A DNA stretch of 64,000 nt from Zelonia costaricensis (GCA_030849075.1 JASAOO010003544.1:1-64000); one strand, 5' to 3'. Positions 36,897 through 47,302 are shown, numbered from the stretch's first letter. Numbers and translations: made by a program. The notes: generated by a model not told the origin, from the sequence alone.

Positions 36897-39350
36897 ATGG
36901 ACTACCGCTCGCCCTTCGAGCTCCGTCAGCAGCTCCTCGAGGAGGCTCGCGTGGCCCAGACGACCTCCCCACGCAAAAAGCCCAAGGGCAAAACGAAGGG
37001 CGCCACTGGTGGCGGCAGCCATGCTGACAGCTGCGCCGCTCCGCCGCCGAAGCGGGACGTGCCAGGAAAGGACGGCTCCGGCTTCATGCCGTCGACGGCG
37101 CTGCCTGACGACCCCACTGCGCTGGTGCGCGAGGTGCCGGGCGCGGAGAACATCGAGGCCCTCAACGCGGCGTTGGAGCGGGAGGAGGCGGTGCAGCGCT
37201 ACTTGGAAAAGGAGAAGCTCACGGTGGAGGAGTTCGCCAAGTACATCATGGCAAACGGCAGTACCGGCCAGCGTATTTCCTTCTTTGGGCACGTGCGCGA
37301 GCAGCTCGTCGACCTTCCGTCTAAGCGGATATCGAAGGTGCTAGAGACGCTACTGGACTCGATGTGGGCCCAGGACCCGGAGCTGCAGTGCCGCGCACCG
37401 GAGAGCTTGCTGACCTTTGTCGGCCTGCTGGATGCCACGACCGCGTGTGAGCTGTACGACGTGACCAAGACGATGCTGACGGTGCAGATGACAGAGATAC
37501 GAGTGGCGTGGCGCGACCTGCTCCTGGGCCTCATTGACTACCTGCCGGCTGGCGTGTTGCAGAGTGACGTCATTTCGCTAGCGGTCGGCAAGTCCGAGCA
37601 CGCGCAGCCGCAGGACCAGCGCGAGCTCAGCTGCCAGCTACTGGGTGCGCTGTGCCAGCACATCCCCGCCGACAAGGTTGAGGAGCTTGTGCTGCCGCGC
37701 GCGCTGGCGCTCTGCCAGGACACCAACGTCGGCGTGCGGCAGTGCATGTGCCAGCAGCTGTGCGCCATCGCGCACTCGCTCGGCGTCGAGAAGGCGAAGA
37801 CGCGCGTCGCCCCGGACCTCTTCGAGCTGCTGAGTGACGAGGAGCAGGCCGTGTCGCGTGCCGCCTTCTCCTGCCTCATCGACCTCGTCGAGTTCTTCGG
37901 ACCCGTCTACCGCCGCGAGAAGCTCTTCCCCATCATTAAAAACTACATCTCCAACCCACCTAGCGAGGTCGTCGGCCTGCTGGTGGGCGAGTTTGGGCGT
38001 TTCCTGGAAGCAATCAAGACGGACATCACATGTGACGAGGACGTCACGCTCTTTGCGGGCTTCTTCTGCGCGGCAGCCATGGGGCACGAGGAGGATGCGC
38101 GACGCCACTGCGCCTTCAACTTCCCAGCCGTCGCGGCGTCACTTCCCCGGTCTGTCTTCGTCACCCACCTTAGCAAAGCCCTCATGGCCCTGTCCTCCGA
38201 CAGCTGCGTCGCCGCGCGGCTGAGCGCTGCGGCCGGGATGCATGAGCTGCTCCCACTTCTGCAGTCACCAGCGGCCGATCTTCTCGAGCGACCCTTCCTG
38301 CGGCTGATACGCGACCCCGACCGCACCGTTCGTGCAGCCCTCGTGCCGCACATCAACGTTCTGCTGGACTACTTCCGTAGCGGGCAGCGCGGGTCGGCGC
38401 AGGCGTCGTTCTTCTCGTCTGTGTTGAACGCGCTGCTGTCGTGGGTGTCGGAGCCCGTGGTGAACTGGCACACAATGCGGCATGTCATACGCATCATCGA
38501 TCAGTACATCGCCTCCTTCGAGGAGAGGACGCTGTCGGAGCAGGTGGTGCCGCAGCTTTGGGAGTACGCCAAGATAGGGGCCACCGTGATAAAGGGGGAG
38601 TGCGCCACGCTCATTATGCACATCGCCTCCCTCATGGAGAACCCGGTGGCGAAGGCGCAGATCTTCAGCCGGCTCAACAGCGAGTTCGGCCGCGCCAACT
38701 CCTGCTACGCGCGCCAGACGTACATCGACTTCGTCTCCGCCTCCTTCCGCTACTTCTCGCTGCGGTGCGTCCGGGAGCGCATGCTGGAGTGCTGTCTCGA
38801 ACTGCAGCGCGACAGTGTCACGGCGGTGCGCCTGGCATTGGCGCGCAGCCTGCCGCTGCTGTCGCAGACGCTGCGGCGCAGCAACGCGGGCGCGCTCGAG
38901 GATGAGTTCACGGCGATGGTAGGGCGTCTGAGTGAGGACCCGGACGATGAGGTGCAGCAGGTGGCGTACAAGTTTGCTGAGGCGTGTCAGCGCCGCCCGT
39001 GCGAGGCCGCCGCGGCGCTGCGTCGCTCGCCCGAGGACGAGTTGGAGGACAGCCGCCGTGAGAGGGCGGAGTTGTCGATGCTGGAGCACGCCAAGGAGAC
39101 GGACAAGGCGGAGCGGCGTGCAAAACTGCGCGACCTACTCAAGAGCGAGCGCGAAAAGGACATGGTTGATCTCCCGTCCCCGGCAAAAGGTCGCAAACCG
39201 GTGCCCCCGCCGGTGCCATTGCCAGGGCCTCTCACTCGGCGGTACGGCAGCAAGAGCTCGATCTCGTCGGCCACGAACAACTTTAGCCTGCCGCGCTTGA
39301 CGCAGCCAAAAGCCGCCACAGTCCGCGTCCCTAGCCGCAAGCGGCCGTAG
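36897..39350 (+). CDS. HEAT-repeat phosphatase regulatory subunit (PPP4R4-like)
   Basis: The 817-residue protein is a HEAT-repeat solenoid (about 100-690) of the PP2A/PP4 regulatory type. Repeat units include DPELQCRAPESLLTFVGLL, DTNVGVRQCMCQQLCAIAHSLG, DEEQAVSRAAFSCLIDLVEFFG and DPDRTVRAALVPHINVLLDYF. The VGVRQCMCQQL unit in particular resembles PPP4R4. The N-terminal 60 residues are basic and disordered. The C-terminal 130 residues contain a charged helix (RRERAELSMLEHAKETDKAERRAK) and a Pro/Ser/Arg tail. It probably scaffolds a PP4 or PP2A catalytic subunit; the target is unknown. There is no membrane or signal segment. The frame starts with the only ATG after a strong acceptor. Confidence 0.83.
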   Translation: MDYRSPFELRQQLLEEARVAQTTSPRKKPKGKTKGATGGGSHADSCAAPPPKRDVPGKDGSGFMPSTALPDDPTALVREVPGAENIEALNAALEREEAVQRYLEKEKLTVEEFAKYIMANGSTGQRISFFGHVREQLVDLPSKRISKVLETLLDSMWAQDPELQCRAPESLLTFVGLLDATTACELYDVTKTMLTVQMTEIRVAWRDLLLGLIDYLPAGVLQSDVISLAVGKSEHAQPQDQRELSCQLLGALCQHIPADKVEELVLPRALALCQDTNVGVRQCMCQQLCAIAHSLGVEKAKTRVAPDLFELLSDEEQAVSRAAFSCLIDLVEFFGPVYRREKLFPIIKNYISNPPSEVVGLLVGEFGRFLEAIKTDITCDEDVTLFAGFFCAAAMGHEEDARRHCAFNFPAVAASLPRSVFVTHLSKALMALSSDSCVAARLSAAAGMHELLPLLQSPAADLLERPFLRLIRDPDRTVRAALVPHINVLLDYFRSGQRGSAQASFFSSVLNALLSWVSEPVVNWHTMRHVIRIIDQYIASFEERTLSEQVVPQLWEYAKIGATVIKGECATLIMHIASLMENPVAKAQIFSRLNSEFGRANSCYARQTYIDFVSASFRYFSLRCVRERMLECCLELQRDSVTAVRLALARSLPLLSQTLRRSNAGALEDEFTAMVGRLSEDPDDEVQQVAYKFAEACQRRPCEAAAALRRSPEDELEDSRRERAELSMLEHAKETDKAERRAKLRDLLKSEREKDMVDLPSPAKGRKPVPPPVPLPGPLTRRYGSKSSISSATNNFSLPRLTQPKAATVRVPSRKRP

Positions 39351-42300
39351 CCTTGGTGGTGGTGGTGCACCTTTGATTTCCCACATCTGCGTGTCTCTGT
39401 CTTTGTGTGAGTCGGTGTGTGGGTGTCTACGGGTCTGTTCGGTGATGTGTGTGTGTGTGTTGGTGTGCGCTTTCACCCGCGCCCTTCTGCTGTTTCTGCT
39501 TTCTTTGGTCGACGCGGGGAGCGGCCGCGGCGGCTCGTTGGCGCTCCGCTTTTCGCTTTTTTTTTTTGTGGTCTCGTTCCCACTTCGCCGTTGGTCTGCT
39601 GCTGCTCGATGGCGCGTGGCTTTTCTTTTTCTCTCTCCGCTTTGCACTGCTGCGTGCGCTAGCTGCAGCGCTTCTTCGAGGTGTGTCTCGGCCGACCAAG
39701 AAGCGCGTACCGATAGCGACCGTGTCCACGAGAGCAGTAGCTGGTATGCAGCTGCAGCTTCCTCGTGGCCTCCGTGAACAACAGCGCGCGTGTTTCACAC
39801 CCACCGACCTGCTTACCGCGTTTGTGAAGGTCACACGTATCTTCTTCGTCTCTGTTGTTTCACCTGCTGTTGGCGCTGCACGTGTGGATTTATGTATACA
39901 TGACCGTAGATGAAACGGCTGCATCTGCCCTCTCGCCGACGCCGCCTTCTTTCTCACCCCCTCCGCTTTCCCATGTAACGGGGCTGCCCAGGCCCAAGTC
40001 TTTTTTGTGTGTGGCCTGTAATGGTCGTGCACTCCACCTTCCCTGTCAGCTGAGGCGGAGTGGCCTCGTCCGAATTTCTCGTGTCGTTGGCCGCGACCCG
40101 TTTCACATCGGTGGTGGCGTCTCCGCTCCGATTCCCTTTTCCGTTTCTCACGCTCCTCTTCCTCGCCGCGCTGGGGTTGTGCGAGTGAGCGCTGAGGGAG
40201 AGTGTGTCCCGGGTGCAGAAAGCCCGTAGCGTGCGTGCTCGGCGCACACGTCCGTCGGGTGTTGTGTGGCCGCCGCGGACTCGAGTCTTCTTTCAAGGGC
40301 GTGCGTGGTTGGCAGTGACCCAGAAGGTGCGCTGCGCCTATCTGATGTTGGCGCTCTCGCCTCTGCTGAGGTGCGCGGTCAGCGCCTTTGTTGTTGTGGT
40401 CTCGCCGTCCTTGTGCGTTTACATGTGAATTCTGGCACAGGCGGCGTCGGCACTCGTGCACCATCTCGTGCAGCGTTCAGGTTGTCTTTGTCTGACCCAC
40501 GCAGTCGAATCAGAAGCGGGCCATGTGCGACCTCTGGCGCGGAGCAGCTCCCAGCTTGTCTTGTTTCTCGAACTCGAATTTGCGGTCACGGCGCGCCTCT
40601 CCGCCGCGCACAGGCGTAGACTCGCTCTGCGTCGACTTGAGGGTCGCCTCACTCAAGACACCACGGAAGCTCCTCATCGGTTCTTGTCCTCGGCGCCTTA
40701 CCGCTGGACGTTTTGGCGATGCAGGCACCGTCTTCCGCCCGCAATGCACGCACGGGCACAGCTCCTTTCACACACACACACACTCACGGCTCTACGCGAG
40801 GCAGCCATGCTGACGACGAAGTGGACAGCCGGCTGCACGTCACCTTATTGTGTACTCGTGCAGATCTCTCTTCCTTGTAGAGTACTGGAATGCAGCCACG
40901 CTGTCTCGCTGCCGCTCCGCTGTTCTTCTTCGCTGCCGCGTGCCCGTTTCTCACTTACACGTGCGAGGCGAGAGGCTGTGCCGCAACGCGACGGACTTAT
41001 CAAGGCATGGCGTCAGCGGTGTTACTCCTTGTTCACGTGCGCGTGCTCACGAGCCTGGTCAGCTGACTTCTCTCCGCTGGTGTGTGCGAGGAGATTGAGT
41101 GTGCGTGTTCGTTCCTGGTAGCGTCCTCGCTGCACGCGGCTGTGTGGGTGGGGGTGTGTTGTGTCTTCCTCATTCGGCTCTGCTCGTCGCGGAGTGCGTT
41201 GCAGCGTCACGACTGGGGCTCGCTGAGTGGTTCTTCTGTTTTGTTTTCACGTGGGAAGGAAAAGGGGGCACCCGCGCCGCAGCGCTCGTGTGGCCCCCGT
41301 GGTGCACAGCTCAATGCCGTGATGTCGTCTCAGCTTTCGTATGGCCTGGTCGATGTTTCTCATCTCATTGCAGAGGGGAGGTGGCGGGCATCACCCCCCC
41401 CTCTGCGGCTCACTTGGAACTCAGCAGCACAAGCAAAACAAAAAAGGAGGAAAATGCGAGCACCGTTGCCGCGACGAACGCACGCGCGGGAACCCGAGCC
41501 TCGTGCGCCAGCCCAAAGTGTGGGGGAAGGGGTGGCACTGACTGAGACCCTGAGTGCATTCAGGTGAGCGGCACCTCCGCCTCACCGCACTTGCGCTGTT
41601 GAGCTGCGCAGACCGCGTTGCACACCAGATACCGGTCGCCTCACATCACATTACGCGATGGTGCCGCGGGGCCCTCGCAGCTGGCTGCTTATTGAGGCAA
41701 GGACCAGCACGGGGGTCTACTGTGTCCCGGGTTGGGCCCCGTCGCCGTCCCTGAGGGGATCGGCGAGCTGGTACCAAGGAGCTCAGCTGCGGTTCTTCTC
41801 TCGCGTGTGCATTGTGAGACGGGTGCCACATGCACCACGATCGCGTCCTGTCAACCTTGTGCGGTATCCACTCTCAGGCCTCCCAGCCACCATCGACCCT
41901 GCCACCTTCTCTTCCGGATTCCCCCTCCCGCTTTCGCACCCAGCGTGACGGACACCTCTCACTCACTTCCTCGCTTGCCACTGCGCTCTAACATACACGA
42001 CAGCTCCGTTACGCAGGCGCTGCGGTCACACTGGCAAGGCTGCCTCACTCGCTTTGCTGTCGCCGCGCGACTCCAGAAAGCACCGACCTCGTGCGCCTGC
42101 GCTACGACCACGGCGGGTGCGCTTCCTTTTACATTTTGTTTACTGCCTTAATTATTCTGAGTCAGACGCCTGCGCATGCGCAGCAGCGTGCTAGCGCAAT
42201 CGCCCGGCCACGTCTGCCGCCGAGTTCGACGCGGCGTGTTTTCCTCTGCTTCCGTCTCGATCGGTGCGCTTGTACGGTTGATTCCTTCTTGCATTGTTGC

Positions 42301-42460
42301 GTGCGCTGCCAGAAGGCTCGCCGGCACACACAGTGCCTCGACCCGCCGGCGGCACCAACGTCTGCGCTACACACGCGTCTAGGCCGTAGTCTCCAGGTGG
42401 CTTCCGTGCTCGCCTGCTCGTATTCTCCTCCTCTATTGGTACAGTACTTTCCCTGGCCTC
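39351..42460. other. 3.1 kb stretch with no recognisable gene
   Basis: This is by far the longest gap in the window. Reading frames of 130-345 codons occur on both strands, but all are Arg/Ser/Cys/His-rich translations of C/T or G/A-biased DNA with no domain and no codon bias. It includes (TG)n at 39446-39460, T9 at 39557-39565, several C/T-rich tracts, and a compositionally different block at about 41590-41830. It probably holds a long 3' UTR of the HEAT gene, a long 5' flank of the TFIIS-like gene, or both. An unrecognised non-coding RNA is possible. I see no tRNA or rRNA. Confidence 0.6.
42411..42444 (+). promoter_or_regulatory. Candidate trans-splice acceptor, TFIIS-like gene
   Basis: A C/T tract is followed by GGTACAG, with AG at 42443-42444, only 17 bases before the ATG. 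Confidence 0.58.
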
Positions 42461-43171
42461 ATGTCAGGCAGCGACTGGACTCCGGACAGCAGCGCCTCCG
42501 ACGTGGAGGAGGACGCGTCATCGGCGCTGAACACGCACCTCGTTCAGCTTCTGGCGGAGCAGCGCACGCCACGCGTGACGTCGCGGCGCCACCCCGCCAC
42601 GCACGCCAGCGACACCGCTGACCACGCCGTCCTGACGCGCTCGCCGCCAACGCGCAGCGACCGTGAGCTGCCAGTGAAACACCCGCGCATCGACGTCGCC
42701 GGCCTCGTGCGGCAAGCGCTGTCGCAGAGCAGTGCAGCGTGCCCGTCGGCAGATCTGGACGACGTGGTGGGGCGGGTAGCGGAGGCGCTGCGGCGGAGCC
42801 CTGACGCGGCTGAGGTGTCGCGCGCCGTGACGAGGGCGCTGTCGGACCCACTCAACGCCGCGCTGCGCGAGCGAGTGCTAAGCGGCCGCCTGCCGCCGTC
42901 GGAGCTGGCGGCCCTCGACGAGGTTAGCCTTCTGAACCCTGACGCTCGCGCGGCGCTCGAGAAGGCCCGCCTCGAGAGACTGAACCAGCACTCGGTCGAG
43001 TATCTCGAGAAGCTGAGCTTGACCAAGACGCACCTCTTCACCTGCCCTGCGTGCGGGTCGCAGGAGTGCTACGCCAACTTCCGCTCTACCGACTTTGTGA
43101 AGTGGCAGGGCGACGACGAGACCCCCACGCTGCTGCGCTGCTGCAAGTGCTCCTTCTCGTTTCGCCAGTAG
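42461..43171 (+). CDS. Divergent TFIIS-family protein with C-terminal zinc ribbon
   Basis: The 236-residue protein has an acidic, Ser-rich N-terminus and a helical middle (about 75-190) with features of the TFIIS central domain (VAEALRRSPDAAEVSRAVTRALSD, ELAALDEVSLLNPDARAALEKAR). It ends in a C4 zinc ribbon (C195, C198, C227, C230). TFIIS domain III normally carries a loop with an Asp-Glu pair in an RSADEPMT-like motif that stimulates RNA cleavage by stalled RNA polymerase II. Here the loop reads QGDDETPT (216-223): the DE pair (D219, E220) is kept but the flanking Arg-Ser and Pro-Met are not. It could be a TFIIS variant, a polymerase small subunit-like factor, or a TFIIS paralogue with altered activity. 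It lies directly upstream of a canonical TFIIS gene on the same strand. Confidence 0.82.
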   Translation: MSGSDWTPDSSASDVEEDASSALNTHLVQLLAEQRTPRVTSRRHPATHASDTADHAVLTRSPPTRSDRELPVKHPRIDVAGLVRQALSQSSAACPSADLDDVVGRVAEALRRSPDAAEVSRAVTRALSDPLNAALRERVLSGRLPPSELAALDEVSLLNPDARAALEKARLERLNQHSVEYLEKLSLTKTHLFTCPACGSQECYANFRSTDFVKWQGDDETPTLLRCCKCSFSFRQ

Positions 43172-44131
43172 GGGCGGCGCTGTGGAGTGAAAAGAGGATG
43201 TGTGGGGTGGTGTGGGCGTTGGTGGGTCTGGGTGAGTGTGAAGCGCGGGCAGGTGCAAGAAGAACAGCGCGAGACTGGCGGCGCGTGGCTGTACTGCGGC
43301 GCAAGTTGCCCCTCGACGGGCGTGGCTAGCGGTGGCCGCCACACTCGCTGGGCCTGCTGCCCTGCGTGTCTCGCTTCCACGCCTTCTAAGGCGACCTCAG
43401 ACGGTGACCCGAGCACCCTATCCGGCATTCACAAAGCAAGGTTTCCACCGCGACGAGGCATCCAGTCGCACTTTTCTCGCACAGGTTTCACGGACCGCTG
43501 CTCCATTGGCGGGTGAACTGCGCACTTCGCGCGTGTCTTCGCGCCTCCCTTGTTCCTGGTGTAGGCGACTTGCGGCCGTCGCCTGGCAAGTGAGTGAGCA
43601 CGCACGCGCGCGGCTATGCGCACATCTCATGCACGATGCACCGCGCTCCCGCCATGACTTCCCTCGGCAGACGCAATTTCCGCACCTCTCGTTCTCTGTG
43701 TCGGCGGTCGTCTACGTACGGCGCTGCAGCCCGTACATCACAGCACCTGACGTGAGGCAAGGCAGGGAGTTGCAGCTCTGCGACTCCTGTCCTCCTGCGT
43801 GCCGCGACCTTCCTCGCCGCCGCCTCTTCTTGTCCCGGGTGTTGGTGCGGCAGCAGCTGCCTCGGGGCCCCACCTCACCGGGAAAGCCTGGTGAGCCGGC
43901 GCGACTCCGCTGATCTCCGAACTCAATCCCGCTTCGCGTCACCATAGCACTTGCTCTCCCCACGCGGTGCCTCCAAAGCCTGCAATCAGCAGGCGCGCCT
44001 ACTGCCGCCGCATAGAAGCAGCGCGCACGACCACGCACACAACACCATACACGCGCGCTCCCACGTACGCGCTTGCACATACACTCTCACACCATACACG
44101 CACGGGGCTACGGCGACGTGCTCTCAGACTA
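43172..44131. other. Intergenic region, 960 bases
   Basis: No gene is supported. The in-frame extension of the next gene upstream to 43967 begins with a non-ATG codon and is repetitive Thr/His/Arg sequence. A weak AG at 44126-44127 and stronger C/T tracts further left are candidate acceptors. Confidence 0.65.
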
Positions 44132-45145
44132 ATGTCCGACACGACGCCTCCGCCGCTCACGTCCGAGCTGCCCGCTTTGCCTCAGCCGGCAGCATCGGGC
44201 AACGCTGCCGCAGCTCCAATGCCGGCACCGACGCCGATTCCGGCAGAGGTGTCGGCTGAGGCGAAGCCGGCGTCCCCGGCGCTGGGGGTGAAGCGGCCGC
44301 GCGCGGCGGAGCCGGTCACGCACTTCCTCAGCGCCTCCTCACTCAGCAGCTATAGCCAGGCCGCCACCGACACGGTGCCGACGCCTGCTGCACCGCCGCC
44401 GACGACGCCGCCGAGCGGAGGCGAGCCGGTGCCGCCGAAGCAGGCGCGGTTTGAGGGGGGCACGTCGACAACGCCGCGCTCGCCGTACGCGAATGTGCCG
44501 CGGAAGGTTCCCCGCAAGACCCCTATGTCGACCCCAACCTCGTCGCTGGGGACACCGCCGTTGATATCACCGAGCCTGGTGACACCGCCCACGGCCAGCG
44601 GCGCAGCAGCCAGGCAGACCCCGGCCTCCCTCGCGGCAGCTGCGGCCAAGAAGGCGACCTTGCACCAGCGCTGGGCAGGACTGATGCACAGCGTCCTGAT
44701 GAAGGAGCGACAGCCGCAGGAGTCGGAGCGAGTGCTGGAGGTTTGCCGACGCGTGGTGGAGGCCATTCCGGGCGACCTCGAGCGCACCAAGGACACCTTC
44801 CAGACGCTGCTGTTCGGCATCAAGGATGCAAAGAACGGAGAGCTGCGCAGGCAGGTGGTGGAGGGCGAGGTGCCGGTGGAGCGTTTTGTCACCATGGATG
44901 ACCGCGAGCTCGCAAACCCGGAACTGCGAAAGCAGATTGAGGAGCGCATGGAGGAGCGCTCGAAGGACACCAACCTCAGCGAGATTAAGAAGGCAATGCG
45001 CACGAGTAACTCGACACTGTTCAAGTGCCACGTGTGTGGGGCACGCGACTCGTCGTGGGAGCAGCGGCAGACGCGCTCCGGCGATGAACCGATGACGGTG
45101 ATCATTACCTGCAACAAGTGCAACACACAGTGGCGCAAGTACTAG
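44132..45145 (+). CDS. Transcription elongation factor TFIIS
   Basis: The 337-residue protein has a long Pro/Ala/Ser/Thr-rich N-terminus (1-165) with a possible nuclear signal (VKRPRA). The TFIIS central domain follows (about 175-285: RWAGLMHSVLMKERQ, TFQTLLFGIKDAKNGELRRQV, VTMDDRELANPELRKQ). A zinc ribbon (C299, C302, C327, C330) carries the complete catalytic motif RSGDEPMT (315-322), whose DE pair activates RNA cleavage in arrested RNA polymerase II. The LW/TFIIS N-terminal domain I seems absent and is replaced by low complexity. T. brucei has several TFIIS-like factors; this is a full catalytic member. Its gene follows a divergent TFIIS-like gene, suggesting an old tandem duplication. Confidence 0.92.
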   Translation: MSDTTPPPLTSELPALPQPAASGNAAAAPMPAPTPIPAEVSAEAKPASPALGVKRPRAAEPVTHFLSASSLSSYSQAATDTVPTPAAPPPTTPPSGGEPVPPKQARFEGGTSTTPRSPYANVPRKVPRKTPMSTPTSSLGTPPLISPSLVTPPTASGAAARQTPASLAAAAAKKATLHQRWAGLMHSVLMKERQPQESERVLEVCRRVVEAIPGDLERTKDTFQTLLFGIKDAKNGELRRQVVEGEVPVERFVTMDDRELANPELRKQIEERMEERSKDTNLSEIKKAMRTSNSTLFKCHVCGARDSSWEQRQTRSGDEPMTVIITCNKCNTQWRKY

Positions 45146-46282
45146 TGGCCACGCGCCGCCGTACACCTTCAGCAAAGCAAGTCTCAGCGGCAGTCTGGGG
45201 GTGTTGGAAGAGCTTGCAGCAGCACTGCAGTGTACAAGTGACCTGGTGTCGCTCTCCATCACCTGCTTCGGGCAGTGCTGCTGCAGTGCTGACGGCAATT
45301 GCGCCTACTCCCGCGCCGGACTCGCCACCAGTACGGTCTGGCAGCTCCACGCGGGGCTCTCCTGTTTGGCACTTCTCGGCTCACCTCGCCACTCCCTGGG
45401 CTGGTGAAGGGGAGGGCGAGCGTGGCGGTTGTAAAAGAAGGACAAAGTGATCGAGGGCCACGAGTGCACGACACGGAGAGGCGCCTGGCTGACCGCCAGC
45501 CGGCCCTTACCCGCCTCCCCCCTCTCCCCGCTTTACGAGGCGTCTCTGTACACACAGCTTGCAGGGGTGGTGCGCTGATGCACAAGAGCCCGCAGGGTGG
45601 CGGTTTTGTCGGTGCTTGACGGGACGCTTCTGCAGCGGCTTTCTCAGGAGGAGTGAGCGGCCAAAGTGCACAGACCAGCTCGCACGTGCCCCTCCGGGTC
45701 ACCGTCTCAGCGAGTGTCTCGCTCGCATGCTTCAGACTGTGCTACACCCAGCGACGCGCTGTATCTTCTCGATCGCTGACTCCCCGGCTGCATCTCTTGA
45801 AAGATCCTGGACACGTAACCCGCTAGCTGACGCACACGGTTGCGTGGACGCGCGAATACACACCGCACCCCAGCATCTTCAGTCTTGCCTATTCCATATA
45901 CGTCTATACACCGAACGGCAGCGGCACCCCAGCGTCGCGGCTCCGCCTCGATACAGCGGACTTCACAATCTCAAGAGCTGCCCCTCCTCGCTCTCCCCAG
46001 TCCTCCCTCCCTCCCCGCGCAGACGCCCACGATAATTGGCCAGCTCCCCTCTTTGTTGCGTATTCCACTCCGCCCTCCTCCAAGTGGCCCTGCAAACTTT
46101 GCACAGCTCCTCAACACGGCCTGGCCCTTTCTTAGCCACGCTCTTTGCGATTGCGCACACTCGCCACCCGTATTCGAGCGACGCCACCGTAAGTCGCGTC
46201 TTTCCCTAATCAGCTGGCACCACCGGGTTCTGCTCTAGTGCTGCCCACGTGCGCCGACCGCGTCGCGACTGCCGCCGCGGCG
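45146..46282. other. Intergenic region, 1,137 bases
   Basis: No gene is supported. A C/T-rich block at 45981-46020 carries good acceptor candidates. Confidence 0.7.
45981..46022 (+). promoter_or_regulatory. Candidate trans-splice acceptors, ubiquitin-like gene
   Basis: C/T-rich sequence ends in AG at 45999-46000 and again at 46021-46022. The leader to the ATG at 46283 would be about 260-280 bases. Confidence 0.5.
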
Positions 46283-47302
46283 ATGAAGGTCACCATCAAG
46301 TGGTTCCTGACGGGCAAGACGTCTGTGCTGGAAGACAGCGATGCCATCCTGTCACCGAACACCACAATTGCGGAGGTGAAGGGACTGATTCAGATTCGCT
46401 TTGGCTTCTCCTCGAAGGATGTGCTGCTGCTGCGAGATCACCTCCTCGAGAACAGCGTGACGCTGCGCAGCGTCGGGGTGCTGGGTGAGGCGACGGACCC
46501 GGTGTTGACGGCGCACGTCGTGAAGGAGTCGGAGCTGGAGGGCAGCAATCTGGCCGACGACGACACCTCGAAAGACGACGACCTGCAGGAGTTCTCGCAC
46601 GCCGACTTCATCCTCGCGATGAAGATGCTTGGCAAAGAGGTGGCGGTGCCCGACGACCGCCTCGTCGCCATGCGTCTGAACGCGCCACGGCAGCGGCCGG
46701 CGTTCCTCAACGCGCGTCGCGGGAGCGAGAATGCGCCTAGCGGGCCGGACGGGGCCCCGCCGCCGCCGCCAGGTATGCCGGGGTTCGGCAGGGCGAACAT
46801 CCCGACGTACGACCCGAGGAAGACGGAGATCTACCAGATCTTCAGGGAGGTGCGGTATGGGCCCCGCAAGGAGGGCGTTGACAGCGAGTACGCCGTGCAG
46901 TACCCCGGCATCGACGAGCCGTTTCCCTTCTGGGACATGCGCACGCCGGACCCCTTCTCCCACACGGAAGGGCTGTGCTCACCGGGCGAGGTGTGCCTCG
47001 AGCTCTTCTACTTTGGCGAGTTCGAAGCGGTCAAGGACCAGACCACATTCTTGCTACTGGTGCGGCAGTCGCTGCAGTCCAAGGCGGGTGTGCGCCTGCG
47101 TACCCCCTTACCGCTCCGCGAGGCGGGCTGCATGTACCCTCTCATCGCCGTGCCCGTCGTGCTGCACGAGATGGACGCGACGGAGCTTGGCGACGTCTTC
47201 TTCGAGGACTTTGGCCAGACGCAGGGCGACCGGCCGACCATGGGCAAGGACGACGGCGTCAGCGTTGCCGGCCGTGGCGGGGGCGGCTGCGCGCCGCAGT
47301 AG
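46283..47302 (+). CDS. Protein with N-terminal ubiquitin-like fold, unknown function
   Basis: The 339-residue protein starts with a segment that follows the ubiquitin-like beta-grasp pattern: MKVTIKWFLTGKTSVLEDSD (two strands), then NTTIAEVKGLIQIRFGFSS (helix), DVLLLRDHLLENSVTLRSVG and an LTAHVV strand (about 1-85). A low-complexity linker (PPPPPGMPGFGR) precedes an unrecognised C-terminal domain of about 150 residues that includes CSPGEVCLELFYFGEFEAVKDQ and YPLIAVPVVLHEMD. There is no diglycine processing site directly after the UBL, so it is a UBL-domain protein, not a modifier precursor. Link to ubiquitin or autophagy pathways is inference. The frame to its left opens with a non-ATG codon. 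Confidence 0.78.
   Translation: MKVTIKWFLTGKTSVLEDSDAILSPNTTIAEVKGLIQIRFGFSSKDVLLLRDHLLENSVTLRSVGVLGEATDPVLTAHVVKESELEGSNLADDDTSKDDDLQEFSHADFILAMKMLGKEVAVPDDRLVAMRLNAPRQRPAFLNARRGSENAPSGPDGAPPPPPGMPGFGRANIPTYDPRKTEIYQIFREVRYGPRKEGVDSEYAVQYPGIDEPFPFWDMRTPDPFSHTEGLCSPGEVCLELFYFGEFEAVKDQTTFLLLVRQSLQSKAGVRLRTPLPLREAGCMYPLIAVPVVLHEMDATELGDVFFEDFGQTQGDRPTMGKDDGVSVAGRGGGGCAPQ

Noticed and set aside
39427..40464. 345-codon - strand frame in the long gap
   Set aside because: It is a translation of the purine-rich complement of C/T tracts: Arg/Lys/Glu/His low complexity, no domain, no codon bias.
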